A stretch of 64,000 nucleotides of DNA, from contig CACJYD010000006.1 in the NCBI GenBank assembly GCA_902597545.1, positions 1 to 64,000 on the forward strand. Direction: 5' to 3'. The translations under genes and the position numbers were made by a program. Each line of letters starts with the position of its first letter. The stretch's first letter is position 1. The notes below the pieces were generated by a model. The model was not told the DNA's origin, did not search any database, and worked only from the letters and a program-made list of their open reading frames with translations. This stretch comes from an uncultured Bacteroidota bacterium (GTDB taxonomy: Bacteria; Bacteroidota; Bacteroidia; Flavobacteriales; Flavobacteriaceae). Shown in pieces: positions 27,321-37,566 of the stretch.

Positions 27321-27983
27321 ATGAAATACAATAAATTTCTTGAAGAATTAGAGCAAATTGATTCTGATCACAAAAATTTTTCTATTGAAACTCCTCTAAG
27401 AGAAGATGCTTTTGATATCTCTGATGATGAAAAAATTTCTATTATTCAGAAAAATGTTAATGAAATTCTTCAAACCCTTGGAATGGACATGACTGATGAC
27501 AGTCTTAAAGGAACACCATTAAGAGTTGCTAAAGCCTATGTTAAAGAACTCTTTGGTGGTTTAAATCCAAAAAACTTACCCAAAGCATCGACATTTGATA
27601 ATAAATATCAATATGGAGAAATGTTAGTGGAAAAAAATATTACTGTCTTTTCAACTTGTGAACATCACCTGTTGCCCATCTATGGAAAAGCTCATGTTGC
27701 TTACTTCTCCAACGGAAATGTTATTGGTCTATCAAAAATGAATAGAATTGTAGATTATTATGCAAGAAGACCACAAGTCCAAGAAAGACTCAATATCCAA
27801 ATTGTGAGAAAGCTTCAGGAATTTTTAAATACTGAAGATGTTGCCTGTGTTATTGATGCAAAACACATGTGTGTAAATTCAAGAGGAATTAGACATATAG
27901 ATTGCAGTACAGTAACTGGTGAGTTTGGGGGAAAATTCAAGGATAAATTAATAAAAAGGGAATTTTTAGATTATATTCGTTAA
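27321..27983 (+). CDS. folE: GTP cyclohydrolase I
   Basis: Converts GTP to dihydroneopterin triphosphate, the first folate step. I start at ATG 27321 (220 aa). The zinc ligands are in FSTCEHHLLPIYG and AKHMCVNSRGIRH, and GLSKMNRIVDYYARRPQVQERL is the conserved core. It is a type IA enzyme of normal size. The N-terminal ~45 residues are variable, as in the family. folP in this window acts later in the same pathway but is at a separate locus. cysS follows 19 bases downstream. Confidence 0.97.
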   Translation: MKYNKFLEELEQIDSDHKNFSIETPLREDAFDISDDEKISIIQKNVNEILQTLGMDMTDDSLKGTPLRVAKAYVKELFGGLNPKNLPKASTFDNKYQYGEMLVEKNITVFSTCEHHLLPIYGKAHVAYFSNGNVIGLSKMNRIVDYYARRPQVQERLNIQIVRKLQEFLNTEDVACVIDAKHMCVNSRGIRHIDCSTVTGEFGGKFKDKLIKREFLDYIR

Positions 27984-28002
27984 CAAAGCTAAAATTTTAA
28001 CG

Positions 28003-29442
28003 ATGTCCTCGTCGAATAAAAATTTAAATATATATAATTCTCTATCATCCCAAAAAGAAGTTTTTAATAGTATTAACAAAAATGTGGTTGGTATGTATGT
28101 ATGTGGACCAACTGTATATAATACTGTTCACCTTGGAAATTGTAGAACATTTGTTTCGTTTGATTTAATTTTCCGTTATTTAAAACATTTAGGATATAAG
28201 GTCAGATATGTTAGAAACATAACTGATGTTGGGCATCTTGAAGATGATACTCAAGAGGATAAAATCTCAAAAAGAGCTGCATTAGAGAAATTAGAGCCCA
28301 TGGAAATAGTTCAAAAGTATACTAATGACTTTAGAAATACGTTACAAAAGTTTAATCTATTGAATCCAAACATTGAACCAACTGCAACTGGTCATATTAT
28401 TGAACAAATTGAAATGATTGAAAAAATTATAGATAATGGGTTTGCATATGTAAAAAATGGATCTGTTTATTTTGATATCAAAGAGTTTAATAAAAAGTAT
28501 AGATATGGAAAATTGAGCAATAGAAATTTAGATGATTTAATAAATGAGTCAAGGCAACTTAAAGGATCCGATGAAAAGAAGAATCCACAAGATTTTGCTC
28601 TTTGGAAAAAAGCAGGAAAAAAACATATAATGAAATGGAATTCTCCTTGGGGAGAGGGGTTTCCAGGATGGCACATTGAATGTTCAGCAATGGGCCATAA
28701 ATACTTAGGAAAACAATTTGATATCCACGGAGGTGGAATTGACTTAAAATTTCCTCATCATGATTGTGAAATTGCTCAATCTGAATCTGTTTATGGAAAT
28801 AATCCTGCAAACTATTGGATTCATACTAATATGCTTACACTCAATGGAAAAAAAATGTCAAAATCTCTAGGTAATTCAGTTTTTCCTAATGAGATTTTTT
28901 ATGGAAGTAATAAAGCATTTTCTAAAAAGTTTAGTCCAATGACATTAAAATTTTTCATGTATCAAGCACATTACAGAAATACTTTAGATATTTCTAATGA
29001 TGCATTACTTGCAGCTGAAAAAGGGTTTCAGAAAATAAAAAATCTTAATGAAGAAATAAGTACAATTTATGAAAGTAAAAAAAATGATTTTAATGCTAGC
29101 GCATGGGTTAATGAATGCTACGAGGCTTTAAATGATGATTTTAATTCACCCAAATTAATTGCCAAATTATTTGATTTACATAAAATAGTCTCTGAAGTAA
29201 AAAATAAAACTAAATCAATTGATTCAAAAAATAAAAAAATTTTATTAAAGTTTTACAAAATATTTTATGCAGAAATTCTAGGACTTGATGATGACAGTTC
29301 ATCAAATGAAAAATTTGATGAAATTCTAGAGCTAATCTTGGAATTAAGAGAAAAAGAAAGGCTGAGTAAGAATTATGATAAATCTGATTATATCAGAGAC
29401 AAGTTAAATGAATTAGGGTTAAAAATTAATGATAAAATATGA
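28003..29442 (+). CDS. cysS: Cysteinyl-tRNA synthetase
   Basis: Charges tRNA-Cys. The 479-aa class I enzyme has the HIGH-like PTVYNTVHLGNCRTF (HLGN), the zinc site residues in YVCGPT, GWHIECSAMG and FPHHDCEIAQSE, and KMSKS as NGKKMSKSLGN. The C-terminal region ends at a helical anticodon segment and is short for the family. It starts 19 bases after folE and overlaps yidD by 4 bases. Confidence 0.97.
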   Translation: MSSSNKNLNIYNSLSSQKEVFNSINKNVVGMYVCGPTVYNTVHLGNCRTFVSFDLIFRYLKHLGYKVRYVRNITDVGHLEDDTQEDKISKRAALEKLEPMEIVQKYTNDFRNTLQKFNLLNPNIEPTATGHIIEQIEMIEKIIDNGFAYVKNGSVYFDIKEFNKKYRYGKLSNRNLDDLINESRQLKGSDEKKNPQDFALWKKAGKKHIMKWNSPWGEGFPGWHIECSAMGHKYLGKQFDIHGGGIDLKFPHHDCEIAQSESVYGNNPANYWIHTNMLTLNGKKMSKSLGNSVFPNEIFYGSNKAFSKKFSPMTLKFFMYQAHYRNTLDISNDALLAAEKGFQKIKNLNEEISTIYESKKNDFNASAWVNECYEALNDDFNSPKLIAKLFDLHKIVSEVKNKTKSIDSKNKKILLKFYKIFYAEILGLDDDSSSNEKFDEILELILELREKERLSKNYDKSDYIRDKLNELGLKINDKI

Positions 29443-29660
29443 GGGAAATTGTAATCTTCCCATTTATTTTTATAATTAAACTTTACCAAACGATAATTTC
29501 ACCCGCTTTAGGTGCCAATTGTAGATTCAATCCAACATGTTCCAATTATGCTATCGAAAGTTTAAAAAAACATGGTCTTTTTATAGGCCTATACTATACA
29601 ATAATTAGAATTTCGAAATGTCATCCTTGGGGTAAAAGTGGAGATGATCCAGTACCTTAA
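29439..29660 (+). CDS. yidD: Membrane protein insertion efficiency factor YidD
   Basis: The 73-aa protein carries the YidD signature: an amphipathic N-terminal helix, YQTIISPALGANCRFNPTCSNYA with the three-Cys pattern, and the C-terminal SKCHPWGKSGDDPVP. It assists YidC-dependent insertion at the inner membrane. It overlaps the cysS stop by 4 bases and precedes lgt, a gene for another envelope function. Confidence 0.95.
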   Translation: MREIVIFPFIFIIKLYQTIISPALGANCRFNPTCSNYAIESLKKHGLFIGLYYTIIRISKCHPWGKSGDDPVP

Positions 29661-29692
29661 TCATAATTAATATATTTGAAGGAAACTTAGAG

Positions 29693-30526
29693 ATGAGTGA
29701 TATTATATTTGAACATAATTTAAGTGAAAAATTCATAAGTATTGGCCCAGTTACTATATACTGGTACAGTTTAATGTTTCTTTTTGCTTTCTGGTTTGGA
29801 TATATGATTCTTAAAAGAATCTATATAAGGGAAAATAAAGATGTTAAGCTTTTAGATCCTTTTTTAGTTCATATGGTTTTAGGTACAATAATAGGTGCGA
29901 GATTAGGTGAAGTTTTCTTTTATAATTGGGAATATTTTCAAAACAACTTACTCGAAATTTTCTTGCCATTTAAAATAAATGGTTTTGATTGGGAATTTGT
30001 TGGCTTTCGTGGTTTGTCCAGTCATGGTGCTACTATTGGAATCATAACATCAATAATTTTATACAAGGTAAAATATAAATATGATTCAGTTCTTTGGATT
30101 TTTGACAGGCTTGTAATTGCGGTGGCATTAGGCGGAACTCTTGTCAGAATAGGTAATTTTTTTAACTCTGAAATTGTTGGTGTATTTACAAATTCAGATT
30201 ATGGAGTTATTTTTCAAAACAGAGGGGAAATTCTACCCAGACATCCTGCTCAGTTATATGAAGCATTTGGGTATATAATACTTTTTATTACACTGGTTTT
30301 AATTTACAATAAAACAAAATTAAAAGACTTAAAAGGTTTTCTTTTTGGTTTTTTTCTTATGTTTCTTTTTGTAGTTAGATTCATTGTTGAGTATGTAAAA
30401 GAAAGTCAAGGAGGTCTAGAGGAAAAATTAGGAATTTTTTCTACTGGACAGTGGCTTAGCATTCCTTTTATTTTAATTGGTATTGGGTTAATGATTTATA
30501 GTTACATTTCAATTGAAAAAAAATAA
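29693..30526 (+). CDS. lgt: Prolipoprotein diacylglyceryl transferase
   Basis: Transfers diacylglycerol to the lipobox Cys of prelipoproteins at the inner membrane. The 277-aa protein has about seven membrane helices, with the family motifs RGLSSHGATIGI (essential His) and ALGGTLVRIGNFFNSEIVG (essential Arg and Asn). GARLGEVFFYNWEYF and RHPAQLYEAFGY are also seen. This matches the lipoproteins predicted in this window (sulfatase, Tyr-rich protein, FKBP). Confidence 0.96.
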   Translation: MSDIIFEHNLSEKFISIGPVTIYWYSLMFLFAFWFGYMILKRIYIRENKDVKLLDPFLVHMVLGTIIGARLGEVFFYNWEYFQNNLLEIFLPFKINGFDWEFVGFRGLSSHGATIGIITSIILYKVKYKYDSVLWIFDRLVIAVALGGTLVRIGNFFNSEIVGVFTNSDYGVIFQNRGEILPRHPAQLYEAFGYIILFITLVLIYNKTKLKDLKGFLFGFFLMFLFVVRFIVEYVKESQGGLEEKLGIFSTGQWLSIPFILIGIGLMIYSYISIEKK

Positions 30527-30734
30527 ATTAACATCTGGATTTAAAAAACTGGCATTCACTTTATTTTTAATGTTTATTGGTCCAGTAATTTTATATCAAG
30601 CTTTTAGTAACATTGATCACCAGTGGTATTATTTTGTTTTAGCTATAGGGCTAATTGTTTGTATTCTTTCCATATTTACATTGTTTTCGGGGATAAAGTC
30701 TATTATAAACCATATTTTTGATAAAGATTTATAA
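30513..30734 (+). CDS. DUF6095 small membrane protein
   Basis: The 73-aa protein has two membrane helices separated by NIDHQWYY, and the sequence LFLMFIGPVILYQAFSN…FTLFSGIKSIINHIF matches DUF6095 of Flavobacteriia. The start is TTG 30513, giving a 14-base overlap with lgt. The function is unknown. It lies between lgt and thrS in a co-directional run. Confidence 0.8.
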   Translation: MKKNKLTSGFKKLAFTLFLMFIGPVILYQAFSNIDHQWYYFVLAIGLIVCILSIFTLFSGIKSIINHIFDKDL

Positions 30735-30740
30735 AACAAA

Positions 30741-32678
30741 ATGTTAAAAGTTTCTTTTCCAGATGGAGCTATTAAAAAGTACGACAAAGGAATAACTCCT
30801 TTTGAAATTGCTCAAAGTATTAGTAATTCACTTTCTAAAAAACTTCTTAGTGTTTCATATAATGGAAAACAAATTGAATCTAGTACCCAACTAAATAAAG
30901 ATGGAAAAATTGAATTTCACTTTTGGGATGATTTAAAGGGTAAAAGTGCTTTTTGGCATTCTTCGGCACATTTATTTGCCCAAGTGATTCTTGACTTTTA
31001 TCCTGATTCTAAGTTAACAATTGGTCCACCAATAGAGAATGGTTTTTATTATGATGTTGATTTAGGTAAAGAATCCATCTCAGAAAATGATTTTGAAAAG
31101 ATTGAAAAAAAGATGATTGAGGAAGCAAGAAAAGATCACAAATTTACATTAAGAGAATCATCAAAAAAGGAAGCTTTAAATTTCTATAAAAAAAATAATA
31201 ATGAGTATAAAACAGAGCTCATAAACGAACTGAAAGATGAAAAAATTACATTTTGCGATCATGCTAATTTCTCAGATTTATGTAAAGGTGGCCACATACC
31301 ATCAACAGGGCATATTAAAGCAGTAAAATTATTGAATGTCGCTGGAGCATATTGGAGAGGTAACGAAGATAATAAGCAGCTAACTAGGATCTATGGAATT
31401 TCTTTTCCAAAGCAAAAACTTTTGACAGAATATTTACAATTGGTTGAAGAAGCAAAGAAAAGAGATCACAGAATAATCGGTAAAAAACTTAAATTATTTA
31501 CATTTTCAAAGCAAGTTGGATTGGGGTTGCCACTATGGTTACCTAAAGGCGCTGAACTTAGAAAAAGACTAGAAGATTTCTTAACTAAAGCTCAAAAAGA
31601 AGCTGGATATGAAATGGTTATCAGCCCACATATTGGAAATAAAAAACTTTATGAAACTTCCGGTCATTTTCAGAAATACGGAGAGAGTAGTTTTATGCCA
31701 ATTAAATCTCCGAGTTCAGATGAAGAATTTTTATTAAAACCCATGAACTGTCCACATCACTGTGAAATATATAAATCTGAGCAGTGGAGTTACCGAGATT
31801 TACCTAAAAGATATGCTGAATTTGGAACAGTTTACAGATATGAACAAAGTGGAGAATTACATGGTTTAACAAGAGTTAGAGGCTTTACTCAAGACGATGC
31901 TCATATTTTTTGTGCTCAAGAACAACTAGTTGAAGAATTTGAAAAAGTTATTGATTTAGTATTATATGTTTTTAATACTCTTGGTTTTGATAATTATGAA
32001 GTTCAAATTTCTCTTAAGGACAAAGAAAACAATGATAAATATATTGGTAGTGATGAAATGTGGAAACTTTCGGAAGAAGCAATAATAAAAGCAACAAAAG
32101 GAAAAAAATTAAATTATAAAATTGAATATGGGGAGGCAGCATTTTATGGTCCAAAGTTAGATTTTATGGTCAAGGATGCACTAAGCAGAAAATGGCAACT
32201 AGGAACAATCCAGGTTGATTATAACCTTCCGGAAAGATTTGATTTAACATTTAAAAACAAAAAAAACAAGGATGAAAGACCTGTCATGATCCACCGTGCT
32301 CCATTTGGAAGTTTAGAAAGATTTGTCGCCATTTTAATTGAACATACAGGAGGAATTTTTCCATTGTGGCTTACTCCAAATCAAATTATGATTATTAGCG
32401 TTGGAGAAAAACACGAGAAATATGCTAAAAAAGTTTCAAGTTTACTTGAAAAAGCAGAAATTCGTGCAACTTTAGACAACAGAAATGAAACTGTTGGAAA
32501 AAAAATACGAGAAAGTGAACTGAATAAGACTCCATATATGGGTATAGTTGGTGACAAAGAAGTTAAAAATAATAGTATTTCAATCAGAGCTTTAGGTGGT
32601 GATGAGATCGGAGAAATGTATATTGATGAATTGATTAACTTTATAAAAGAAAAAGAAGAAAAATCATACAGTAATTAA
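30741..32678 (+). CDS. thrS: Threonyl-tRNA synthetase
   Basis: Charges tRNA-Thr. The 645-aa protein carries an N-terminal TGS domain (to ~60), an editing domain with the zinc-like HSSAHLFAQ, and GPPIENGFYYDV and CKGGHIPSTG. The class II core has CPHHCEIY, RYAEFGTVYRYEQSGELHGL (motif 2) and IHRAPFGSLERFVAILIE (motif 3), then an anticodon domain. It starts 6 bases after DUF6095. Its stop codon is in the same frame as infC, which follows 15 bases later. Confidence 0.97.
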   Translation: MLKVSFPDGAIKKYDKGITPFEIAQSISNSLSKKLLSVSYNGKQIESSTQLNKDGKIEFHFWDDLKGKSAFWHSSAHLFAQVILDFYPDSKLTIGPPIENGFYYDVDLGKESISENDFEKIEKKMIEEARKDHKFTLRESSKKEALNFYKKNNNEYKTELINELKDEKITFCDHANFSDLCKGGHIPSTGHIKAVKLLNVAGAYWRGNEDNKQLTRIYGISFPKQKLLTEYLQLVEEAKKRDHRIIGKKLKLFTFSKQVGLGLPLWLPKGAELRKRLEDFLTKAQKEAGYEMVISPHIGNKKLYETSGHFQKYGESSFMPIKSPSSDEEFLLKPMNCPHHCEIYKSEQWSYRDLPKRYAEFGTVYRYEQSGELHGLTRVRGFTQDDAHIFCAQEQLVEEFEKVIDLVLYVFNTLGFDNYEVQISLKDKENNDKYIGSDEMWKLSEEAIIKATKGKKLNYKIEYGEAAFYGPKLDFMVKDALSRKWQLGTIQVDYNLPERFDLTFKNKKNKDERPVMIHRAPFGSLERFVAILIEHTGGIFPLWLTPNQIMIISVGEKHEKYAKKVSSLLEKAEIRATLDNRNETVGKKIRESELNKTPYMGIVGDKEVKNNSISIRALGGDEIGEMYIDELINFIKEKEEKSYSN

Positions 32679-32693
32679 TCTAAATTTAAAGCC

Positions 32694-33260
32694 ATAGCAG
32701 CACTAAGAAGAAAAAGAGGAAGACGTCAAGGGAGAATAATCAAAAAAAATCCCCACAATATAAATGAGTTTATTAAAGCATCGGAAGTAAGACTTGTAGG
32801 TGATAATGTAGAAATAGGTATATATCCTATCGATAAAGCACTTTCAATTGCAAAGGGATTAGAAACTGATTTAGTTGAGATATCTCCAAATGCTACACCA
32901 CCGGTTTGTAAAGCTCTAGACTACAAAAAATTTCTCTATGATCAGAAAAAGAGGGAAAAATATCTTAAGGCGAAAACACAAAAGGTTATAGTAAAAGAAA
33001 TAAGGTTTGGACCACAAACTGATATTCATGATTATGAGTTTAAGAAAAAACATGCAATTAAGTTTTTGGAAGAAGGTGCAAAGCTAAAAGCATTTGTCTT
33101 TTTTAAAGGGAGATCAATAATTTTTAAAGAGCAAGGTCAAATTTTATTACTAAAATTAGCACAAGAACTAGAAGAATATGGAAAAGTTGAGCAATTACCT
33201 GTGCTAGAAGGAAAAAAAATGATTATGTTTGTGTCCCCAAAAAAAGCTAAAAAGAATTAA
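32694..33260 (+). CDS. infC: Translation initiation factor IF-3, predicted AUA start
   Basis: Missing from the ORF track, which shows only a 64-aa internal fragment from a TTG at 33066. In this frame (same as thrS) the sequence after the thrS stop reads [19 protein letters not shown], then [33 protein letters not shown] and [10 protein letters not shown]. The end is [13 protein letters not shown]…[12 protein letters not shown]. It is full-length IF-3 (188 aa). No ATG, GTG or TTG lies between the thrS stop and the conserved core, and the only AUN codon is ATA 32694. A non-AUG start is known for infC and allows IF-3 autoregulation. rpmI and rplT follow. Confidence 0.93.
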   Translation: MAALRRKRGRRQGRIIKKNPHNINEFIKASEVRLVGDNVEIGIYPIDKALSIAKGLETDLVEISPNATPPVCKALDYKKFLYDQKKREKYLKAKTQKVIVKEIRFGPQTDIHDYEFKKKHAIKFLEEGAKLKAFVFFKGRSIIFKEQGQILLLKLAQELEEYGKVEQLPVLEGKKMIMFVSPKKAKKN

Positions 33261-33261
33261 A

Positions 33262-33459
33262 ATGAGTAAACAAAAAACTAAATCTAGCGCAAAAAAGAGA
33301 TTTAAAGTTACAGGTTCTGGAAAAATAAAAAGAAAACATGCTTTTAAAAATCATATTCTTACAAAAAAATCAAAAAAGAGAAAGTTAAAACTTACTCATT
33401 CAACTCTCGTAAATGATAGCGATTTGGGAAGTATAAAAAAACAATTGAGATTAAAATAA
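33262..33459 (+). CDS. rpmI: 50S ribosomal protein L35
   Basis: The protein has 65 aa from ATG 33262 ([18 protein letters not shown]); the track start at 33229 reads through the infC end. The basic motif [23 protein letters not shown]-like is characteristic of L35. It starts one base after the infC stop and is part of the conserved infC-rpmI-rplT operon. Confidence 0.96.
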   Translation: MSKQKTKSSAKKRFKVTGSGKIKRKHAFKNHILTKKSKKRKLKLTHSTLVNDSDLGSIKKQLRLK

Positions 33460-33527
33460 TTTGTATAACAGGTTAAGGGTAAAAAATTAAGTTCTTTTTA
33501 GACACCCAAGCCAAAAATATAATTAAA

Positions 33528-33875
33528 ATGCCAAGATCATCAAATTCAGTAGCTTCAAGAAAAAGAAGAAAGAAAATTTTAAAAAAAGCTAAAGGGTATT
33601 TCGGAAGAAGAAAAAATGTATATACAATAGCCAAAAATGCAGTTGAAAAAGGTCTTTCATACGCATACCGAGATAGAAAAAATAAAAAGAGAGTTTTTAG
33701 ATCTCTTTGGATAACAAGGATAAATGCGGCTGCAAGACAGCACAGTTTAAGTTACTCCGAACTAATCAATAAACTCAAAACTAAAGGTATTGAAATAAAT
33801 AGAAAGGTTCTAGCTGATTTAGCAATGAATGAGCCTGAAAAATTTTCTAAAATAATTAAAGATTTAGAGACCTAA
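33528..33875 (+). CDS. rplT: 50S ribosomal protein L20
   Basis: The 115-aa basic protein has the L20 signature [20 protein letters not shown] and the [13 protein letters not shown] core. It binds 23S rRNA and is an assembly factor. It sits 68 bases after rpmI in the infC operon. Its stop overlaps the convergent dnaB by 4 bases. Confidence 0.97.
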   Translation: MPRSSNSVASRKRRKKILKKAKGYFGRRKNVYTIAKNAVEKGLSYAYRDRKNKKRVFRSLWITRINAAARQHSLSYSELINKLKTKGIEINRKVLADLAMNEPEKFSKIIKDLET

Positions 33876-35389
33876 AAAGGGTTTTCCTCATCATCTGACC
33901 TATAACTTCCACTTTCAAACGCTTGATCTGGATTAATTTTCTGGTCCTGGTTAATTTTTGATTCATACTCAAAAGGATTATCATAAGAACCTAAATTTTC
34001 AAATTTACCAAGAGAGCTAATAAACTTTAATTTAATTGAATTTAAACCACCATTTCTGTGTTTGGCTACTATAAATTCAGCCTGACCTAAAGCTGGTGAA
34101 TGATCATCATCATCCCATTCATCCATCTTGTAATATTCTGGTCTATATAAAAACGAGACAATATCAGCATCTTGCTCGATAGCACCAGATTCTCTCAAAT
34201 CAGAGAGAATTGGTCTTTTCACCCCTCCCCTAAGCTCAACAGCTCTAGAAAGCTGTGATAATGCAATGATTGGTATGTCTAATTCTTTTGCTAAAGCTTT
34301 TAAATTTCTTGAAATGGTTGAAATTTCTTGTTCTCTATTACCACTTTTTTGGCTAGAACCAATGGTCATTAATTGAAGATAATCCAATACTATTAGCTTA
34401 ATACCATACTGTGAGGATAGTCTTCTAGCCTTAGCTCTTAATTCAAAAATTGATAATGATGGGGTGTCATCAATATATAATGGTGCATTCTCTAAATTAG
34501 AAACTTTTACATTTAATTGTTCCCATTCAAACTTTTCTAGTTTTCCAGTTCTTAATTTTTCAGAACTAAGACCTGTCTCAGAGGATATTAATCTAGTAAT
34601 CAACTGTAAGGATGACATTTCTAATGAAAAAAAAGCAACAGGAATATTATTTTCAACTGAAATGTTTCTTGCCATCGATAAGGTAAAGGCTGTTTTTCCC
34701 ATACCTGGTCTAGCAGCTATAATAACAAGATCACTTGGTTGCCATCCAGATGTTAGCTTATCAATTTCAAAAAAACCAGAAGCAATACCACTGAGCCCCT
34801 CTTTTTTAGATATTTCTTCAATTTTTTGTTTTGCTTGGATCACAAGATCCTCTGCAGTCTGAGTGTTCTTTTTTAAATTACCCTGAGATATATCATAAAT
34901 TTTAGATTCTGCATCATCAAGTAAATCAAAAACATCAGAGGTTTCATCATATGAATTCTCAATAATTTCATTTGAGATTTGAATTAGTCTTCTTTGAATA
35001 AATTTTTGAAGTATTATTCTGGAATGAAATTCAATATGTGCTGATGAGGATACTTTTTGAGTAAGTTCAACTAAGTAATAATCTCCTCCAATAGTATTTA
35101 GTTTACCTTCTTTCTTTAGCTGATGAGAAACAGTTTTGATATCGATTGGTTCCTGTTTATCAAATAAGTTTATAATGGAATTAAAAATAATTTTATGGCT
35201 CTCTTTGTAAAAAGCGTCAGGTTGGAGAATATCAATTACTTCATCAACACCTTTTTTATCGATCATCATGGCTCCAAGCACTACCTCCTCTAAATCAACA
35301 GCTTGAGGTGGTAACTTCCCTTTTTGCATTGAAAATACAGGAGGAGAATTAGATACTGATGAAGATTTTAAATTTTCAACTCTTTTCAC
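33872..35389 (-). CDS. dnaB: Replicative DNA helicase DnaB
   Basis: Hexameric helicase at the replication fork. The 505-aa protein has an N-terminal interaction domain ([19 protein letters not shown]) and a RecA-like core. The core shows [16 protein letters not shown] (Walker A), [26 protein letters not shown] (Walker B) and LSQLSRAVE, with [10 protein letters not shown]. It has an acidic and Asn-rich C-terminal tail. There is no intein. It converges on rplT with a 4-base overlap. Confidence 0.97.
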   Translation of the reverse strand: MKRVENLKSSSVSNSPPVFSMQKGKLPPQAVDLEEVVLGAMMIDKKGVDEVIDILQPDAFYKESHKIIFNSIINLFDKQEPIDIKTVSHQLKKEGKLNTIGGDYYLVELTQKVSSSAHIEFHSRIILQKFIQRRLIQISNEIIENSYDETSDVFDLLDDAESKIYDISQGNLKKNTQTAEDLVIQAKQKIEEISKKEGLSGIASGFFEIDKLTSGWQPSDLVIIAARPGMGKTAFTLSMARNISVENNIPVAFFSLEMSSLQLITRLISSETGLSSEKLRTGKLEKFEWEQLNVKVSNLENAPLYIDDTPSLSIFELRAKARRLSSQYGIKLIVLDYLQLMTIGSSQKSGNREQEISTISRNLKALAKELDIPIIALSQLSRAVELRGGVKRPILSDLRESGAIEQDADIVSFLYRPEYYKMDEWDDDDHSPALGQAEFIVAKHRNGGLNSIKLKFISSLGKFENLGSYDNPFEYESKINQDQKINPDQAFESGSYRSDDEENPF

Positions 35390-35494
35390 ATATCTAACTT
35401 AAAAAAATCTCTAACTAATGAATAATTTTAATAAATAATAAAACGAACAACAGAATGTTAATAAGTATGAAAAATTTGTTAATACTAATAGATT

Positions 35495-36448
35495 CTATTC
35501 ATTAAAAATTCCCATCCCAGTAAATCTTTCTAATCTTTGATCGAGTAAATCTTTAATTTTTTTCTTTTTTAAATCTTGATATGTCGACAATATTTCTTTT
35601 TTGACAGTATTAAAAATCTTTTCTCGATTTTGATGTGCTCCACCTAAAGGCTCTTTAATTATCTTATCAATTAATTTATTTTCTTTCATGTCACTTGGAG
35701 TTAATTTTAAAACATTAGCAGCCTCTTCTTTATAATCCCAACTTCTCCATAAAATAGACGAGCAAGATTCAGGTGAAATTACAGAGTACCAGGTGTTTTC
35801 AAGCATCATAATTTTGTCTCCAATACCAATACCTAGAGCTCCACCTGAGGCGCCTTCACCAATAACAATAACAATAATTTGAGTTTTAATGTTAAACATC
35901 TCATATAGATTTCTTGCAATTGCCTCTGCTTGACCTCTTTCCTCTGCCTCAATACCAGGATATGCACCTGGCGTGTCAATCATAGTAACAATAGGAATAT
36001 TAAACTTTTCAGCTAATTTCATTAATCTTAAAGCTTTTCTATAGCCTTCTGGGTTAGCCATACCAAAGTTTCTATATTGTCTAGTTTTTATATTATTTCC
36101 TTTCTGCTGACCAATGAACATGAACGTTTGATTATCAATTTTACCCAAACCTCCAATCATAGCTTTATCGTCGGAAATATTTCTATCCCCGTGAAGCTCC
36201 AAAAAATTATTTTCAGTTATAAAATTTAAGTAGTCAAGTGTATAAGGTCTGGATGGATGTCTTGATAATTGAACTCTTTGCCATGGTGTAATATTTGAAT
36301 AAATTTCCTTTTTTTTGGCTTCTATTTTTTCCTTGAGCTTTCTTGAAGTATCTCTAACATCAACTTTACTTTCATCACCTATCTCATTACATTTTTCTAG
36401 TTGATCTTTTAATTCTTTTAATGGCAATTCAAAGTCTAAATACTCCAT
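35495..36448 (-). CDS. accA: Acetyl-CoA carboxylase carboxyltransferase, alpha subunit
   Basis: Half of the carboxyltransferase that makes malonyl-CoA for fatty acid synthesis. The 317-aa protein has the family start [66 protein letters not shown], and [15 protein letters not shown]. accD is not in the window. The gene has a 38-base gap from the LptF/G gene on the same strand. Confidence 0.97.
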   Translation of the reverse strand: MEYLDFELPLKELKDQLEKCNEIGDESKVDVRDTSRKLKEKIEAKKKEIYSNITPWQRVQLSRHPSRPYTLDYLNFITENNFLELHGDRNISDDKAMIGGLGKIDNQTFMFIGQQKGNNIKTRQYRNFGMANPEGYRKALRLMKLAEKFNIPIVTMIDTPGAYPGIEAEERGQAEAIARNLYEMFNIKTQIIVIVIGEGASGGALGIGIGDKIMMLENTWYSVISPESCSSILWRSWDYKEEAANVLKLTPSDMKENKLIDKIIKEPLGGAHQNREKIFNTVKKEILSTYQDLKKKKIKDLLDQRLERFTGMGIFNE

Positions 36449-36486
36449 AAAACTTAATCAAATATACATTTATTAGATATAAAAAA

Positions 36487-37566
36487 TTATTTTTTTGCGA
36501 TTTTCATTATTTGAATTGTTATCAGTAAAAAAACAAAATTTGGAGCCCATGCACCTAAAGCAGCATTTAAGTCTGATTTAATAACAAGAACAGAAAAAAA
36601 CTTATCAAAAAATATAAAAATAAATGCTAGTGAAATACCAAATGCGAGATTTAACCCAATACCGCCTCTTCTTTTAAAAGATGAAACTGAAACAGCCAAC
36701 AAAGTCAAAATAATCACTGAGAACGGGATACTTAATCTTCTATTCCTTTCTAATAAATGATCATTCAAAAGTGGCGAACCACTTGCTCTTTCATCTTTTA
36801 TAAAATCATTTAATTCAAAAAAGTTTAAGGCCTTAGCTTGATATTTTAAAGAAGATAAGTCGTTAATATTAAAATTAAATATTGTGTCATAAATTCTTCT
36901 TGATTCAATAATTTCCAAATCATCATTGAAAGTCCGCTTGAAAAAATCTGTTAGTCTATATATACTATCGTTTTCAATCCACCTTATATTTCTAGCAGTT
37001 ATCTTTTCAAGAAGTTTATTTTCATTAAATAACTCATGTGAAAAATTATATGCTTGACTTCTTGTTGGATTAAATGAACTAACATAGATATACTCATTTT
37101 CAGAAATTTGTTTATACAAATTAGATAAATTTCTATCCTTTTTATTTTTACTTAGATACTTATATTGAAATTCATTAAAGCTTTTATTCTTCTCTGGGAC
37201 TATGAACATACCAGAGATTACTGAAAAAATAAAAATAATGCTAGCAGAAATAATATAAGGTTTGAGAAATCTATTAAAAGAAATACCAGAGCTGAGTATT
37301 GCGGTTATTTCTGAATTACTTGAGAGCTTTGATGTAAACCATATAACCGATAAAAAAACAAAAATTGGAAATAGAAAATAACCATAATACCAAACAAAGT
37401 CTGAATAGTATTCAATTATATCAGTGAATGACAATTCATGTTCTTTAAACTTATCAATTTTTTCAGAAATATCTACTAAAATACCAATGGGGATAAATAG
37501 TAAAAACATCATCAAAAAAGTCATTAAAAACTTTTTGATTATATATAAATCTAATATCCTTATCAT
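36487..37566 (-). CDS. LptF/LptG-family permease (YjgP/YjgQ)
   Basis: The 359-aa protein has an N-terminal pair of membrane helices, a large soluble beta-jellyroll region (residues ~120-270), and C-terminal helices ending in FVFLLITIQIMKIAKK. LYIIKKFLMTFLMMFLLFIPI, and later RRLSIPFSVIILTLLAVSVSS, are the family marks. It extracts LPS from the inner membrane for transport to the outer membrane with LptB and LptC. Whether it corresponds to LptF or LptG cannot be settled. Its start overlaps the tgt stop by 4 bases. Confidence 0.9.
   Translation of the reverse strand: MIRILDLYIIKKFLMTFLMMFLLFIPIGILVDISEKIDKFKEHELSFTDIIEYYSDFVWYYGYFLFPIFVFLSVIWFTSKLSSNSEITAILSSGISFNRFLKPYIISASIIFIFSVISGMFIVPEKNKSFNEFQYKYLSKNKKDRNLSNLYKQISENEYIYVSSFNPTRSQAYNFSHELFNENKLLEKITARNIRWIENDSIYRLTDFFKRTFNDDLEIIESRRIYDTIFNFNINDLSSLKYQAKALNFFELNDFIKDERASGSPLLNDHLLERNRRLSIPFSVIILTLLAVSVSSFKRRGGIGLNLAFGISLAFIFIFFDKFFSVLVIKSDLNAALGAWAPNFVFLLITIQIMKIAKK

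Noticed and set aside
33066-33260. Separate 64-aa ORF starting at TTG 33066
   Set aside because: It is the C-terminal part of infC in the same frame; upstream codons encode the conserved IF-3 core with no stop.
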